Source of the DNA: Alkalihalobacillus sp. AL-G
Lineage (GTDB): Bacteria > Bacillota > Bacilli > Bacillales > Fictibacillaceae
Assembly: GCF_030643805.1 (NCBI RefSeq)
Contig: NZ_CP094656.1
Span: forward strand, 496,001 to 560,000
Reading direction: 5' to 3'
DNA length: 64,000 nucleotides
Shown here: in pieces, positions 1 through 8,280 of the stretch
Position numbering within the stretch: the stretch's first letter is position 1
How the letters are laid out: the number at the start of each line of letters is the position of its first letter
Translations under genes and position numbers: made by a program
Notes under the pieces: generated by a model
Databases searched by the model: none
What the model was told of the DNA's origin: nothing
The model's input: only the letters and a program-made list of their open reading frames with translations

Positions 1-126
1 ATTATGAATAATAGAATAAAACGTGTACATCAACTTCTCCAAAAAAATAAACAAAGTATTGCACAAAATGCACTAAATTTAGTTGTAAAATTAGAGGATG
101 AAATAAAAATGTCCTTAGGAAATTAA
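1..126 (+). CDS. Short or truncated ORF at the left edge
   Basis: The frame is open from the first base and closes at a TAA ending at 126. It either is a 40-residue peptide starting at ATG 4 or the C-terminal tail of a gene that lies outside the window. The peptide is Lys/Asn/Gln-rich and helical in character (for example QLLQKNKQSIAQNALNLVV). No ribosome site can be judged because the upstream DNA is missing. I do not recognise the family. Confidence 0.35.
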   Translation: MMNNRIKRVHQLLQKNKQSIAQNALNLVVKLEDEIKMSLGN

Positions 127-235
127 CATAAATAATTCTTACGGAAAATTTAATGGGTGCGTTTACTTCGTAAATTTCTTTCCTTCATGTCTCATTTCCA
201 ATTTCCTTCATACAATTATTTTGGAGGCGATTTTT

Positions 236-1399
236 ATGGACGAGAGAAGAAGGGGCATGGCTGCAATTTTCACGGTGCTGTTTTTGATGTCTTTGAGCTT
301 ACATATACAGTTTCCGATTTTCACACCTTATGCGGTGGCACTTGGGGCGACTAGTTTTTTTGTGAGCATCATGATGAGTGTTTCTTCGTTTGCGAACTTG
401 TGCGGTAATTTGATCGCTGGACCGTTGATCGATGCATTCGGGAAGAAGAGGTTTATTGTGATACCGCTGTTTTTATCGGGGTTTTTGATGATGGGTCATG
501 GAATCGCCACAAATCCTGACTGGTTATTGATTTTAAGACTGTTCAATGGCTTGGTGCTTGCCTTCATGACACCTGCTTGCTTTGCACTTTTGTCAGGTTA
601 TGCAAAGAACAGTCACCAGCAGGGGAAAAACATGGCGTTCAATGGATTACTGATTACGATCGCTCATATCCTATCTCCGGTAATCGGTGGGTACCTGGTG
701 GAAATGGTCGACTTCAAAGGTGCCTACTTTATCATAGGAGGATCCATCCTTCTAACTGGTGTTATTGCACTCCTGTATGTAAAGGAATTCGACCCGATCA
801 TCGTACATAAGAAAGATCAAGCGTATAGTAGTGGATTGAAGCTGGATAGGCAGCTGTTAATGATTTATTTTGTTGGCTTTGCCTTGATGTACGCACAAGG
901 AACCCTCGGTTATGAGCTGCCATTTTTAATAGTGGAAGAAGGGCTGTCAACGAGTGAGGCCGGGAAGTTGTTCAGTTATATGGGCGTAGGGACACTTGTG
1001 GTGGTTTGCATGACCTGGATCAACCGGATTTCAGCATTGATCCGGACGATGTTTGGAATGATCGTATTGGCCTCATGTTTTTATCAAATGGTGGTACCGT
1101 TCGTTCCTCTTACACTCAGTCAACTGTTGTTTATTGTTGGAATCGGGCTAGGCATACTTTTTCCGGCAATTACAACCTTGATTACTGAAAAAATCGATAA
1201 GAGCAAACACGGTACAGCATTCGGAATCCTGTCTGCTGTTTTCTCGCTGGGCATCATCGCAAGTTCACTTACTGCGGGTGCAATTCGTGAGCTTTTCTCT
1301 CCTTACTTCATCGCGTTTATCGTCATGGCAATGGCCATCACGTTCATCGGATGGCAACAGTTCAGCTGCAATCAGAAAACTGTTTTACAAAACCGATAA
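236..1399 (+). CDS. MFS transporter, 12-TM type
   Basis: A 387-residue major facilitator superfamily protein, almost entirely hydrophobic, with about twelve membrane helices. The loop after helix 2 carries a motif-A-like sequence (GPLIDAFGKKR), the signature of the family. The start is ATG 236, eight bases after a GGAGG at 223-227; a TTG at 221 lies inside the ribosome site and is unlikely. Substrate is unknown; drug or small-metabolite efflux is common in such single genes in Bacillaceae. It is monocistronic: the next gene begins 107 bases downstream with its own ribosome site. Confidence 0.85.
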   Translation: MDERRRGMAAIFTVLFLMSLSLHIQFPIFTPYAVALGATSFFVSIMMSVSSFANLCGNLIAGPLIDAFGKKRFIVIPLFLSGFLMMGHGIATNPDWLLILRLFNGLVLAFMTPACFALLSGYAKNSHQQGKNMAFNGLLITIAHILSPVIGGYLVEMVDFKGAYFIIGGSILLTGVIALLYVKEFDPIIVHKKDQAYSSGLKLDRQLLMIYFVGFALMYAQGTLGYELPFLIVEEGLSTSEAGKLFSYMGVGTLVVVCMTWINRISALIRTMFGMIVLASCFYQMVVPFVPLTLSQLLFIVGIGLGILFPAITTLITEKIDKSKHGTAFGILSAVFSLGIIASSLTAGAIRELFSPYFIAFIVMAMAITFIGWQQFSCNQKTVLQNR

Positions 1400-1506
1400 A
1401 ATTGCATGGTAGTTGAACCCAATAAATCCTAGGTATTTCTTTACTGGAAAAAAAGGGTTATCATAGTTTTAAGCTTGTATAAAATAATTCATTAGGGGGA
1501 GTATCA

Positions 1507-1869
1507 ATGGCTGTTACCGAAATCATGACTTGGACATTTTATGAAGAAACAGAAATCCCAAAAGAGATTGAGGATGTACTAGTACAAGGAGAAGAGGCAC
1601 AGATTGCATACAAAACCATCAGGGATGTTGCGGTCGTTACCAATAAACGGTTCATTATCGCAGATAAACAAGGGATCACAGGTAAGAAGGTTGAAGTATA
1701 CACCATCCCTTTTAAATCAATCATCATGTATTCCAGTGAAAATGGTGGAAAGCTTGACTTCAATGCTGAAATTGAGCTATGGACGAAAGCTGGGAAATTG
1801 AAGCTGAACGTCAATAAAAAAGTGGATATCCGAAAACTTGATCGTATCATCGGAGAATACATACTATAA
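1507..1869 (+). CDS. Bacterial PH-domain protein
   Basis: A 120-residue soluble protein that fits one bacterial pleckstrin-homology-like domain (bPH_1/DUF1696 type). The features are the early segment ...VLVQGEEAQIAYKTIRD, the strand pattern VAVVTNKRFIIADKQG and a C-terminal helix. These domains are common in Bacillus and often form ring oligomers; the ligand is generally unknown. AGGGGGAG just before the ATG is the ribosome site. A strong terminator follows immediately, so it is a single-gene unit. Confidence 0.75.
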   Translation: MAVTEIMTWTFYEETEIPKEIEDVLVQGEEAQIAYKTIRDVAVVTNKRFIIADKQGITGKKVEVYTIPFKSIIMYSSENGGKLDFNAEIELWTKAGKLKLNVNKKVDIRKLDRIIGEYIL

Positions 1870-1877
1870 TTTCTACG

Positions 1878-1908
1878 AAAAACCTCAGTGTTGAATGCTG
1901 AGGTTTTT
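1878..1908 (+). terminator. Rho-independent terminator of the PH-domain gene
   Basis: Inverted repeat AACCTCAG / CTGAGGTT with a 9-base loop, followed by a run of T. Confidence 0.85.
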
Positions 1909-2008
1909 ATATCTTGAAAACAATTGATTTTATCAAGTTTCCTTGTTTTTACATATTGAGGCAAAATGATAGAATAAAAGCAAGACTTTATGTAAAGAGG
2001 TGTCTTTG

Positions 2009-2926
2009 TTGGAGAAAATCAAGTTAGGGAACAGTGGATTGGAAGTCGGAGAGATTTCTCTTGGTTGTATGCGGATGAAATCCCTTTCCAAAGATGATGC
2101 GCGACATGTCATTGAAAATGCGATCGAACACGGTGTCGATCTGTTCGACCATGCGGATATTTACGGTGGAGGAGAATCGGAATCCGTTTTTGCAGACGCG
2201 ATCGGCATGAATCCATCCGTCCGTGAAAAGATGATCATCCAGACGAAATGCGGGATCCGTAAAGGATTTTATGATTTTTCAAAGGAACATATTCTTAGTT
2301 CAGTAGAAGGAAGCTTGCAAAGGCTGAAGACGGATTACATTGATATTTTGTTGCTACACCGACCGGATGCCTTGATGGAGCCAGAGGAGGTTGCTGAAAC
2401 GTTCAATGAGCTGAAGGAAAGCGGGAAAGTCCGCCACTTCGGCGTCAGCAACCATAATCCGATGCAGATCGAATTGTTGAAAAAGTCGCTTGATCAAGAC
2501 TTGATCATCAACCAGATGCAATTCAGTCTCATGCATACCCCGATGATTGATGCTGGGGTCAATGTGAACATGTATAATGCAGTAGCTGTCATGCGTGATG
2601 GCGGAATGCTCGACTATAGCCGCTTGAACAATATGACCATCCAAGCATGGTCGCCATTCCAATATGGAATGATCGAAGGGCCATTTGTAGGAAATGATGC
2701 TTTTCCGATGGTTAATGGGATGCTTCAAGACTTAGCTGAAAAATACGGTGTCACAGATTCGGCGATTGCCATTTCATGGATTCTACGTCACCCGGCCAAC
2801 ATCCAACCTGTAGTGGGAACGATGAATCCACAACGTTTAGCGGATATCGCAAAAGCTTCTGAAGTGAAGCTGACAAGAGAAGAATGGTACGGGCTTTATC
2901 GGATTGCGGGGAATAACCTGCCTTAA
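2009..2926 (+). CDS. Aldo/keto reductase (YdhF-like)
   Basis: A 305-residue NADPH-dependent aldo/keto reductase with the TIM-barrel signature. The catalytic tetrad can be read: Asp and Tyr in DHADIYGGGE, Lys in IQTKCGI and His in LLLHRPD. The C-terminal cofactor region is present (WILRHPANIQPVVGT). It most resembles the E. coli YdhF group. I chose TTG 2009 because the AAAGAGG at 1994-2000 is then well spaced; GTG 2000 and TTG 2006 are in frame but sit in or too close to the ribosome site. Physiological substrate is not predictable. Monocistronic. Confidence 0.88.
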   Translation: MEKIKLGNSGLEVGEISLGCMRMKSLSKDDARHVIENAIEHGVDLFDHADIYGGGESESVFADAIGMNPSVREKMIIQTKCGIRKGFYDFSKEHILSSVEGSLQRLKTDYIDILLLHRPDALMEPEEVAETFNELKESGKVRHFGVSNHNPMQIELLKKSLDQDLIINQMQFSLMHTPMIDAGVNVNMYNAVAVMRDGGMLDYSRLNNMTIQAWSPFQYGMIEGPFVGNDAFPMVNGMLQDLAEKYGVTDSAIAISWILRHPANIQPVVGTMNPQRLADIAKASEVKLTREEWYGLYRIAGNNLP

Positions 2927-2946
2927 AGCCTGTAAGAAATACGAAT

Positions 2947-2977
2947 AGCCCTATCCATTCATGGTGGGGCTGTTTTC
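2947..2977 (+). terminator. Terminator after the aldo/keto reductase
   Basis: AGCCC ... GGGCT stem with an inner CCAT/ATGG pair, followed by TGTTTTCTT. Confidence 0.7.
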
Positions 2978-3043
2978 TTATTCTAATCGCTTCTTCGGAT
3001 AAATGCTAAAAGAGTTCTATAGAATTTCTTTCGGCCGTTGGAA

Positions 3044-3337
3044 TCACCACCTCCCAAGCTCTCTACCATTAAAGCAAACAATGATCTCGTCTTTTTTCCC
3101 TTCCATAATTCCATTCGTTTTCTTGTTCGAGCTAACATTATAATAAAAGTAAAGAACTAGATAATAAATGAACCCTTCACCGAGAATAGACAGGCGAAAC
3201 TGTAATAGCCTAAGCGGGTCAACTAACCAACCGAATATAAACGTACTTAAAAATAAACCTGCGAATACAAAGGCGCCGAGAAAATAGTATTTCTTCTCAC
3301 TCTCTGTCATTAGGGAGTCCTTATCTTGTAAATCCAT
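3044..3337 (-). CDS. Small two-helix membrane protein, unknown
   Basis: A 97-residue protein on the minus strand with a charged N-terminus (MDLQDKDSLMTESEKKYY), two hydrophobic helices at about residues 17-37 and 47-66, and a charged C-terminal tail. The start at 3337 is set by an AGGGGGTG seven bases upstream; a longer frame to 3427 has no ribosome site. No family recognised. It converges with the preceding reductase. Confidence 0.6.
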   Translation of the reverse strand: MDLQDKDSLMTESEKKYYFLGAFVFAGLFLSTFIFGWLVDPLRLLQFRLSILGEGFIYYLVLYFYYNVSSNKKTNGIMEGKKDEIIVCFNGRELGRW

Positions 3338-3467
3338 AATAATACACCCCCTGAGATTCACTCGAAAAATTACAACATATTTCTTAAAAAGGTATGTATA
3401 ACGAACTGAAAAAAGAACGTTGGACAATGTTGGTGATTTAAATAATTGAATGAAAGGGTGGATACTG

Positions 3468-3857
3468 GTGAGTAAATATCAAAATCTATTAAAATATATC
3501 AGCTATTTTGAAAATGCAACTGAAAATGAAGCGTGTCGTTGGAGCAGCGGTGGTGAGAATGAGGAGGGCGTCATCACTATGTCCTATCCGATTTATGATG
3601 AGCAACTAACTACTTTTATAGATGAAGTATATAAAACAAATCTTCTAGATTCAGATTATTTTGGTACATTGAAAAAACATGGATTGTCGTCGGAAGAATT
3701 GATTAGTGAAATTGATGATGCTGATATCGGTTTAACTAAGGCGATCCTTACTTACTATGTAAGACAAGAACGTTTTTGTGATGGTTTATGGGCATCTGCA
3801 GTAAAAGATAAAGTATTTTACAAAATACTAATAAGGCTAAGAGAATTGGAAGATTAA
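3468..3857 (+). CDS. DUF6508-like protein
   Basis: A 129-residue acidic soluble protein beginning SKYQNLLKYISYFE, with a motif-like YPIYDEQLTTFIDEVYKT and a C-terminal RFCDGLWASAV...KILIRLREL. The layout matches the DUF6508 family found in Firmicutes; no function is established for it. The GTG start at 3468 is preferred because AAAGGGTGG lies six bases upstream, while ATG 3450 has none. A strong terminator follows. Confidence 0.6.
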   Translation: MSKYQNLLKYISYFENATENEACRWSSGGENEEGVITMSYPIYDEQLTTFIDEVYKTNLLDSDYFGTLKKHGLSSEELISEIDDADIGLTKAILTYYVRQERFCDGLWASAVKDKVFYKILIRLRELED

Positions 3858-3869
3858 TTTATGAGTGGT

Positions 3870-3901
3870 AAAAACCCCAGCAGAACAACCTGGGGTTTTT
3901 A
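3870..3901 (+). terminator. Terminator after the DUF6508-like gene
   Basis: AAAACCCCAG / CTGGGGTTTT inverted repeat ending in T5. Confidence 0.9.
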
Positions 3902-4056
3902 AGTGTAATCCCATGGTTTACTTGTAAACGCAGCGTGAAATAAACTTGGAGAAAACCAACAAATTGCGGTTAACCAAAACTCGGGGTACTATAGAAGAAA
4001 TTTGTGTGATATACAAATATGAGGTAACCTACCAAATTATAGATTCGAGTATGAAT

Positions 4057-4746
4057 TTAGTTTTTTTCAACTCGATTAAAGTACATTTCATGTTTGCCAA
4101 CTTGTCCAGAAAGAAACTCAATGTCGTGGTTCATGCTTTTTGTATTCTCATCAATCTTTTTAAGAATAGCCATTGTATCATCCTTAAAATTCTCAGCAAC
4201 AACGTTAACTGTGGCTTCAATTCTGTCCAACCGGTCATCAGTACCATCAAATCTCTTATCAAATGTAGTGAGCTTCCCGTTAACCCGTTCAAATTCATTG
4301 GAGAAGTGTTCGAGTCTTCCGTTAACCCGGTCAAATTCATTGGAAAAGTGTTCGAGACTTCCATTAACACGGTCAAATTCATTGGAGAAGTGTTCGAGTC
4401 TTCCGTTAACCCGGTCAAATTCATTGGAGAAGTGTTCGAGACTTCCGTTAACTCGTTCAAATTCATTGGAGAAGTGTTCGAGTCTTCCGTTAACCCGATC
4501 AAATTCATTGGAAAAGTGTTCGAGACTTCCGTTAACTCGATCAAATTCATTGGAAAAGTGTTCGAGACTTCCGTTAACCTGATCAAATTCATTGGAAAAG
4601 TGTTCGAGACTTCCGTTAACTCGATCAAATTCATTGGAGAAGTGTTCGAGACTTCCGTTTACCCGATCAAATTCACTAGAAACTTGGTCGAACTTTTCGT
4701 TTATTCTTTCTTCCATCTGTTGAAGCGCTTTTAGTATTTGATCCAT
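4057..4746 (-). CDS. Coiled-coil protein with ten 14-residue repeats
   Basis: A 229-residue soluble protein. After a short helical head (MDQILKALQQMEERINEKFD) it contains ten tandem copies of a 14-residue unit, SNEFDRVNGRLEHF and variants (residues 23-162), followed by a non-repeated coiled-coil tail. Fourteen residues are exactly two heptads, with Phe/Val/Leu/Phe in core spacing, so a long rod is expected. Variation is confined mainly to D/E, R/Q and S/R. Start at 4746 with GGAGGTG at 4754-4760. The non-repeat flanks look like small Bacillus proteins of unknown role. The repeat number probably changes between strains. Confidence 0.8.
   Translation of the reverse strand: MDQILKALQQMEERINEKFDQVSSEFDRVNGSLEHFSNEFDRVNGSLEHFSNEFDQVNGSLEHFSNEFDRVNGSLEHFSNEFDRVNGRLEHFSNEFERVNGSLEHFSNEFDRVNGRLEHFSNEFDRVNGSLEHFSNEFDRVNGRLEHFSNEFERVNGKLTTFDKRFDGTDDRLDRIEATVNVVAENFKDDTMAILKKIDENTKSMNHDIEFLSGQVGKHEMYFNRVEKN
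4261..4680 (-). repeat. 42-bp tandem repeat inside the coiled-coil gene
   Basis: Ten in-frame 42-bp units encode the 14-residue coiled-coil repeat. Because the period is a multiple of three, several other frames stay open across it and produce false long ORFs on both strands. Confidence 0.92.
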
Positions 4747-4920
4747 CTTTATTCACCTCCTTCATGATTTTCATTATACAAGAAGAAGTAAAAATCAGCA
4801 CTTTCTTTTTTGGACTTCAGAATTTTGACATAGAAAATTTGTTATTTTACCTATCATCAATTCATTCGATTTAAAAGTGTATAATAAAGATAGAAAATAC
4901 GTTAAAAGGAGCAATTGACG

Positions 4921-6012
4921 ATGAGCAGAACTGATCCTTTATCGGAAGCATTTTCACAAACAGAATATCAGCTAGTCGGTCATGACAGAAGGTTAGTACA
5001 AACGCTTAAAGAGGCTTTTAAAGTTGTTAAAGGTGAGCAACATAGTGACATGTATGGGAAGGGAAAAATCATCGAAGACTTCCAGGATAAGATGGCCATG
5101 TATCTAGGGAAAGAAACGTCTGTATTTTTCCCGAGTGGAACGATGGCACAGCAAATCGCCCTCAGGATCTGGTGTGATGAAAAAGGGTTGAAAAGGGTAG
5201 CGTACCATCCTTTGTGTCATTTGGAGATACATGAGGAAGATGGACTAAAAGAATTGCATCAGATAGAACCGGTTTTGCTTGCGGATAAAAACAGCGTCAT
5301 CCAATTGGAGGATGTCGTGAACATGGAAGAGGAGATTGCATGTTTATTGCTTGAATTGCCACAACGAGAAATTGGCGGTCAATTACCAGATTACGAGACT
5401 CTCGAAGAAATCTCTTCCTTTTGTCGTGAAAAAGGAATCAAACTGCATTTAGATGGCGCTCGGCTTTTTGAAATCCTCCCGTATTATAAAAAGACTGCTG
5501 CTGAGGTTTGTAGCCTTTTTGATAGCGTTTATGTGTCCTTTTACAAAGGGATTGGCGGGATTGCTGGAGCGATTCTTGCCGGTGACAATGATTTTGCAGA
5601 AAAATCAAAGGTTTGGAAAAGGCGCCATGGCGGTGATCTGATCAGCCTTTACCCTTATATTATCAGCGCGGATCATTACTTCGATCAACGGGTACATAAA
5701 ATGGAGAAGTATCATGAAGATGCGAAAGAGCTTGCCGAGTTATATAACCAATGCCATACTGTTTCGACATTGCCTCAAGAACCGGTTTCAAATATGTTTC
5801 ACGTCCATGTTGATGTTCGAAAAGAGGAGCTTGAATCGATACTTGTAGACATTTATAAGACAACGGGAATTGGGTTGACGAGCTATTTACGCGATGTGGA
5901 TGAGTGTACCTGTTCTTATGAAGTAAGTATTGGAGATCGATATGAGAAAGTACCGAAAGCCGAGTTAAGAAAAGCATTTCAAATGCTAGATAATAGTTTG
6001 AAGAAACATTGA
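4921..6012 (+). CDS. PLP-dependent threonine aldolase-family lyase
   Basis: A 363-residue enzyme of the beta-eliminating lyase / low-specificity L-threonine aldolase fold. The N-terminal half has the phosphate-binding segment VFFPSGTMAQQ; the Asp that contacts the pyridine nitrogen is in LHLDGARLFE; the Schiff-base Lys is in SFYKGIGGIAGA. Expected chemistry is retro-aldol cleavage of beta-hydroxy amino acids to glycine, but the sequence is divergent (for example LCHLEIHEEDG in the His stacking region), so the substrate is uncertain. ATG 4921 is nine bases after AAAGGAG; an in-frame TTG at 4915 is too close. Single gene with a TATAAT at 4880-4885. Confidence 0.8.
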   Translation: MSRTDPLSEAFSQTEYQLVGHDRRLVQTLKEAFKVVKGEQHSDMYGKGKIIEDFQDKMAMYLGKETSVFFPSGTMAQQIALRIWCDEKGLKRVAYHPLCHLEIHEEDGLKELHQIEPVLLADKNSVIQLEDVVNMEEEIACLLLELPQREIGGQLPDYETLEEISSFCREKGIKLHLDGARLFEILPYYKKTAAEVCSLFDSVYVSFYKGIGGIAGAILAGDNDFAEKSKVWKRRHGGDLISLYPYIISADHYFDQRVHKMEKYHEDAKELAELYNQCHTVSTLPQEPVSNMFHVHVDVRKEELESILVDIYKTTGIGLTSYLRDVDECTCSYEVSIGDRYEKVPKAELRKAFQMLDNSLKKH

Positions 6013-6029
6013 ATGATACTAAAAAGCTC

Positions 6030-6080
6030 TGTCGGAAATTGTAAGCGGACTATAGTCATCATCTAGCCGAATTATGTCGT
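6030..6080 (+). repeat. Intergenic palindromic repeat, copy 1
   Basis: Contains GTCGGAA..., AAGCGGACTATAGTC and a closing GCCGA. The perfect palindrome GACTATAGTC is at 6048-6057. One of seven copies in the window. Confidence 0.85.
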
Positions 6081-6178
6081 AAATGTGGTGTAGAACATTT
6101 GATGTTACTCTCCAAGTTTACGATTTTTTGTTGTAAGATGGAAGAACAGAGAAAAGAAGGAGCGGGGGTGGATGGGCT

Positions 6179-6694
6179 ATGCGAGAGCGATTGGAGAAAA
6201 GGTTGACTTATTTATACACTGGGGAGTTTGCATCAGTAATCATATTCAGTTTTGTTAGCTTTAAGATCAACCAGGAGTATCCCAATCTACAATTGTATTC
6301 ACTCTATTCGTATTGGGGATCTTTTATTTTACTTCAATTTCTATTGTTACAAGGAGCCTTTTATTGGTATGTAAAGAGGAGACGGCTAAAAAAGGAAGGG
6401 ACATCGGTTACGCCAATTACTCAAGTGAGGCTCCTTTACCATCTTAGAAAATTTAATTTGATTGTGATTTTGTTGGTTCCCATGTTCTTTGTAATCGATG
6501 CTATACGAATTACTGAAATTCCGACTATGGGCTTTTTACTGGCTATGTTTATCTACCTGTTTTCCATAGCGGAGTACATAAACTATTTTTACCTTCAGCT
6601 ATCCTATGGCTATAGTTCCGATTTTAAGAACTTGATCAAAACGAGAAAGCTGAAGACAGCAATTCTGAGAAAAGACTTCAATAGATTAGGGTAA
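6179..6694 (+). CDS. Four-helix membrane protein, unknown
   Basis: A 171-residue integral membrane protein with four hydrophobic helices (about residues 17-34, 45-64, 92-110, 118-138), a basic loop KRRRLKKEG between helices 2 and 3 and a basic C-terminal tail. GGGGGTGG at 6164-6171 gives the ATG at 6179 a normal spacing. No family recognised. It is flanked on both sides by copies of the seven-copy intergenic repeat. Confidence 0.6.
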   Translation: MRERLEKRLTYLYTGEFASVIIFSFVSFKINQEYPNLQLYSLYSYWGSFILLQFLLLQGAFYWYVKRRRLKKEGTSVTPITQVRLLYHLRKFNLIVILLVPMFFVIDAIRITEIPTMGFLLAMFIYLFSIAEYINYFYLQLSYGYSSDFKNLIKTRKLKTAILRKDFNRLG

Positions 6695-6754
6695 TTATAT
6701 TTAAAACATTATTCCACATTGAAAAACAGGAGGAAGAGGGATTTTAAAAAGATC

Positions 6755-6801
6755 TGTCGGAAAATGTAAGCGGACTATAGTCTGTCTGCGCCCGAAAACT
6801 G
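6755..6801 (+). repeat. Intergenic palindromic repeat, copy 2
   Basis: GTCGGAAAATGTAAGCGGAC start, palindrome GACTATAGTC at 6773-6782, closing CCCGA. Confidence 0.85.
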
Positions 6802-6890
6802 TCACAAAAATTATAAGAAACTCGCTCAGTGTTTGTTCTATTTGAAGAGAGTTTGGCGACTTGAAGCGAGGACTTGAACTAGAGTGCTAC

Positions 6891-6950
6891 AAAAAAATAA
6901 TGCAGTAGGAAGGGACAATGAAAGCCGATTATATCCCATCCTGCTGCATT
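6891..6950 (-). terminator. Orphan terminator-like hairpin on the minus strand
   Basis: A 17-position stem with a single mismatch (arms 6899-6915 and 6934-6950) is followed, reading the minus strand, by TTTTTTT at 6897-6891. No intact minus-strand gene lies upstream of it. A 22-codon minus-strand frame between about 7045 and 7110 (LIPRIGQQLGADVF...) could be the relic of the gene it once ended. The rest of 6695-7134 holds only repeat copy 2. Confidence 0.5.
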
Positions 6951-7134
6951 TCCTTTGGAACGGATTTTTTAAACTACTTAAAAGCAATGGATATGGAACA
7001 TTAGCCCAATTCCCTCATATAATGGCGTTAAGTGATTTTTTTACGCACCATAAAACTGAAAACATCTGCACCAAGCTGTTGTCCGATCCGAGGAATTAAT
7101 CATATTTAAAGGGGAAGGCGGGGAGAGGATGTCG

Positions 7135-7608
7135 ATGAAATTCACGGTACACTATATCCCACTGAACAAGATCAAACCCGATTCAACTGTGAAAATTACC
7201 GATCATATCAAGAAATTACGAACTCTGATGTGGGACTGCATGTATATTTTGGTCGTGAAAAAAGACAGGAATTCTGGACGCTATGTTCTGATTAGCGGGC
7301 GTGAACGATACGAGCACCTTCGTAACCATACAAAAAACATCTATGCCCCTTGTATCGTCGATAAAAGCGCTCCTCCTGGAACAAAACCGTGGTTCGTTTT
7401 TTTACCCGCCAAGCAGCCTCTTGATGACTTTCCATTGACACCGAAAAGCTGGTCAATCGTCCGTTGCTTTTTAAAAAAAGAACCTCGTTTCAGTAAGTTA
7501 TCCCGAATCCAACAAATAAAAGTACTTCTCCTAGGGGCACGATACAAGAGAACCGTGATTTTATCGATGCAAACAAAGGTGAATCAGCTTTTACGAGATA
7601 GCGGTTGA
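7135..7608 (+). CDS. ParB/sulfiredoxin-like domain protein
   Basis: A 157-residue basic protein. The N-terminal half (FTVHYIPLNKIKPDS ... MYILVVKKDRNSGRYVLISGRERYEHLR) has the strand-helix order and the final G-x-x-R-Y pattern of the ParB N-terminal (ParB/Srx) fold. There is no recognisable ParB DNA-binding HTH; the C-terminal part is basic and Leu-rich (QQIKVLLLGARYKRTVIL). GGGAGAGG directly before ATG 7129 makes ATG 7135 the better start. The role is unknown: nucleotide-binding regulator or relic of a ParB-like protein. Confidence 0.55.
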   Translation: MKFTVHYIPLNKIKPDSTVKITDHIKKLRTLMWDCMYILVVKKDRNSGRYVLISGRERYEHLRNHTKNIYAPCIVDKSAPPGTKPWFVFLPAKQPLDDFPLTPKSWSIVRCFLKKEPRFSKLSRIQQIKVLLLGARYKRTVILSMQTKVNQLLRDSG

Positions 7609-7683
7609 ATTCAGTTAAACTCGCCCAATAATATTGGTATGCTAGGATAAGCTCAAAACACGTAATTAAGTGAGGCAAAGAAT

Positions 7684-8196
7684 ATGTTCGATCCAACCAT
7701 TTTTGAAAACCTGAAAGTTGCCTTTGAAAATCACATCTATGACTTGGATAACCTTACCGGCGAAATTGAGATTACCAATCGAATCGATCGCCTCGAGTTA
7801 GCCGTCATGTCAAGAGAATTCATCCTTCAATTCACGCTTGCAGATCATAAGGAAGTGGAAGCGGAAATTGTGTTGCAGGCATCTCTAAAAGACTTGTCAG
7901 CAGAGATTTTAGAGAAACCTGGTGATATTCCAGGATGCTCTCTGTTTGTTCGGTTTCATAAGCAAGTTAAGGACGTTTCAGCGCAGTGCAAACAAATTGA
8001 AGGCGTATTGGACGATATCTGGGAACAAGAATCACCGGTCCAGACGTTACGTTTTGTCTATGGTCAAGAGAAGGATAATTATATGAATGAAATAGAAATT
8101 AAATTCAACCGTAAAATCAACGAGGAACAAATGGGTGATATCCCTCATCTTGTTGATCATGTAATTGAAAGCCTCATTGAATTAGAATCGATTTAA
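7684..8196 (+). CDS. Hypothetical acidic cytosolic protein
   Basis: A 170-residue protein with no signal peptide or membrane segment. It shows alternating strands and helices (DNLTGEIEITNRIDRLELAVMS near the N-terminus) and a C-terminal helix rich in Glu/Ile (HVIESLIELESI). No family recognised. It has a GAGG-type ribosome site and is followed by a terminator, so it is transcribed alone or together with the preceding ParB-like gene, 75 bases upstream. Confidence 0.6.
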   Translation: MFDPTIFENLKVAFENHIYDLDNLTGEIEITNRIDRLELAVMSREFILQFTLADHKEVEAEIVLQASLKDLSAEILEKPGDIPGCSLFVRFHKQVKDVSAQCKQIEGVLDDIWEQESPVQTLRFVYGQEKDNYMNEIEIKFNRKINEEQMGDIPHLVDHVIESLIELESI

Positions 8197-8244
8197 AGGC
8201 GAAGAATGAAAGCAAAAAACTAAACGAAGTTAATGAGTGAAGAC

Positions 8245-8271
8245 ACTTGCACCCGTGCAGGTGCTTTCTTT
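8245..8271 (+). terminator. Terminator after the hypothetical gene
   Basis: GCACC / GGTGC hairpin followed by TTTCTTT. Confidence 0.65.
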
Positions 8272-8280
8272 ACAAGTTAA

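Noticed and set aside
3946-4734. Long plus-strand open frames (and a second minus-strand frame) across the coiled-coil gene
   Set aside because: They exist only because the 42-bp repeat is a multiple of three and lacks stops in several frames. They have no ribosome site, and their repeats (FIGEVFESSVNP type) are the antisense of the real coiled coil.
6884-7099. 71-codon plus-strand frame
   Set aside because: No ribosome site, it runs through the terminator-like hairpin at 6891-6950, and it has no protein-like pattern.
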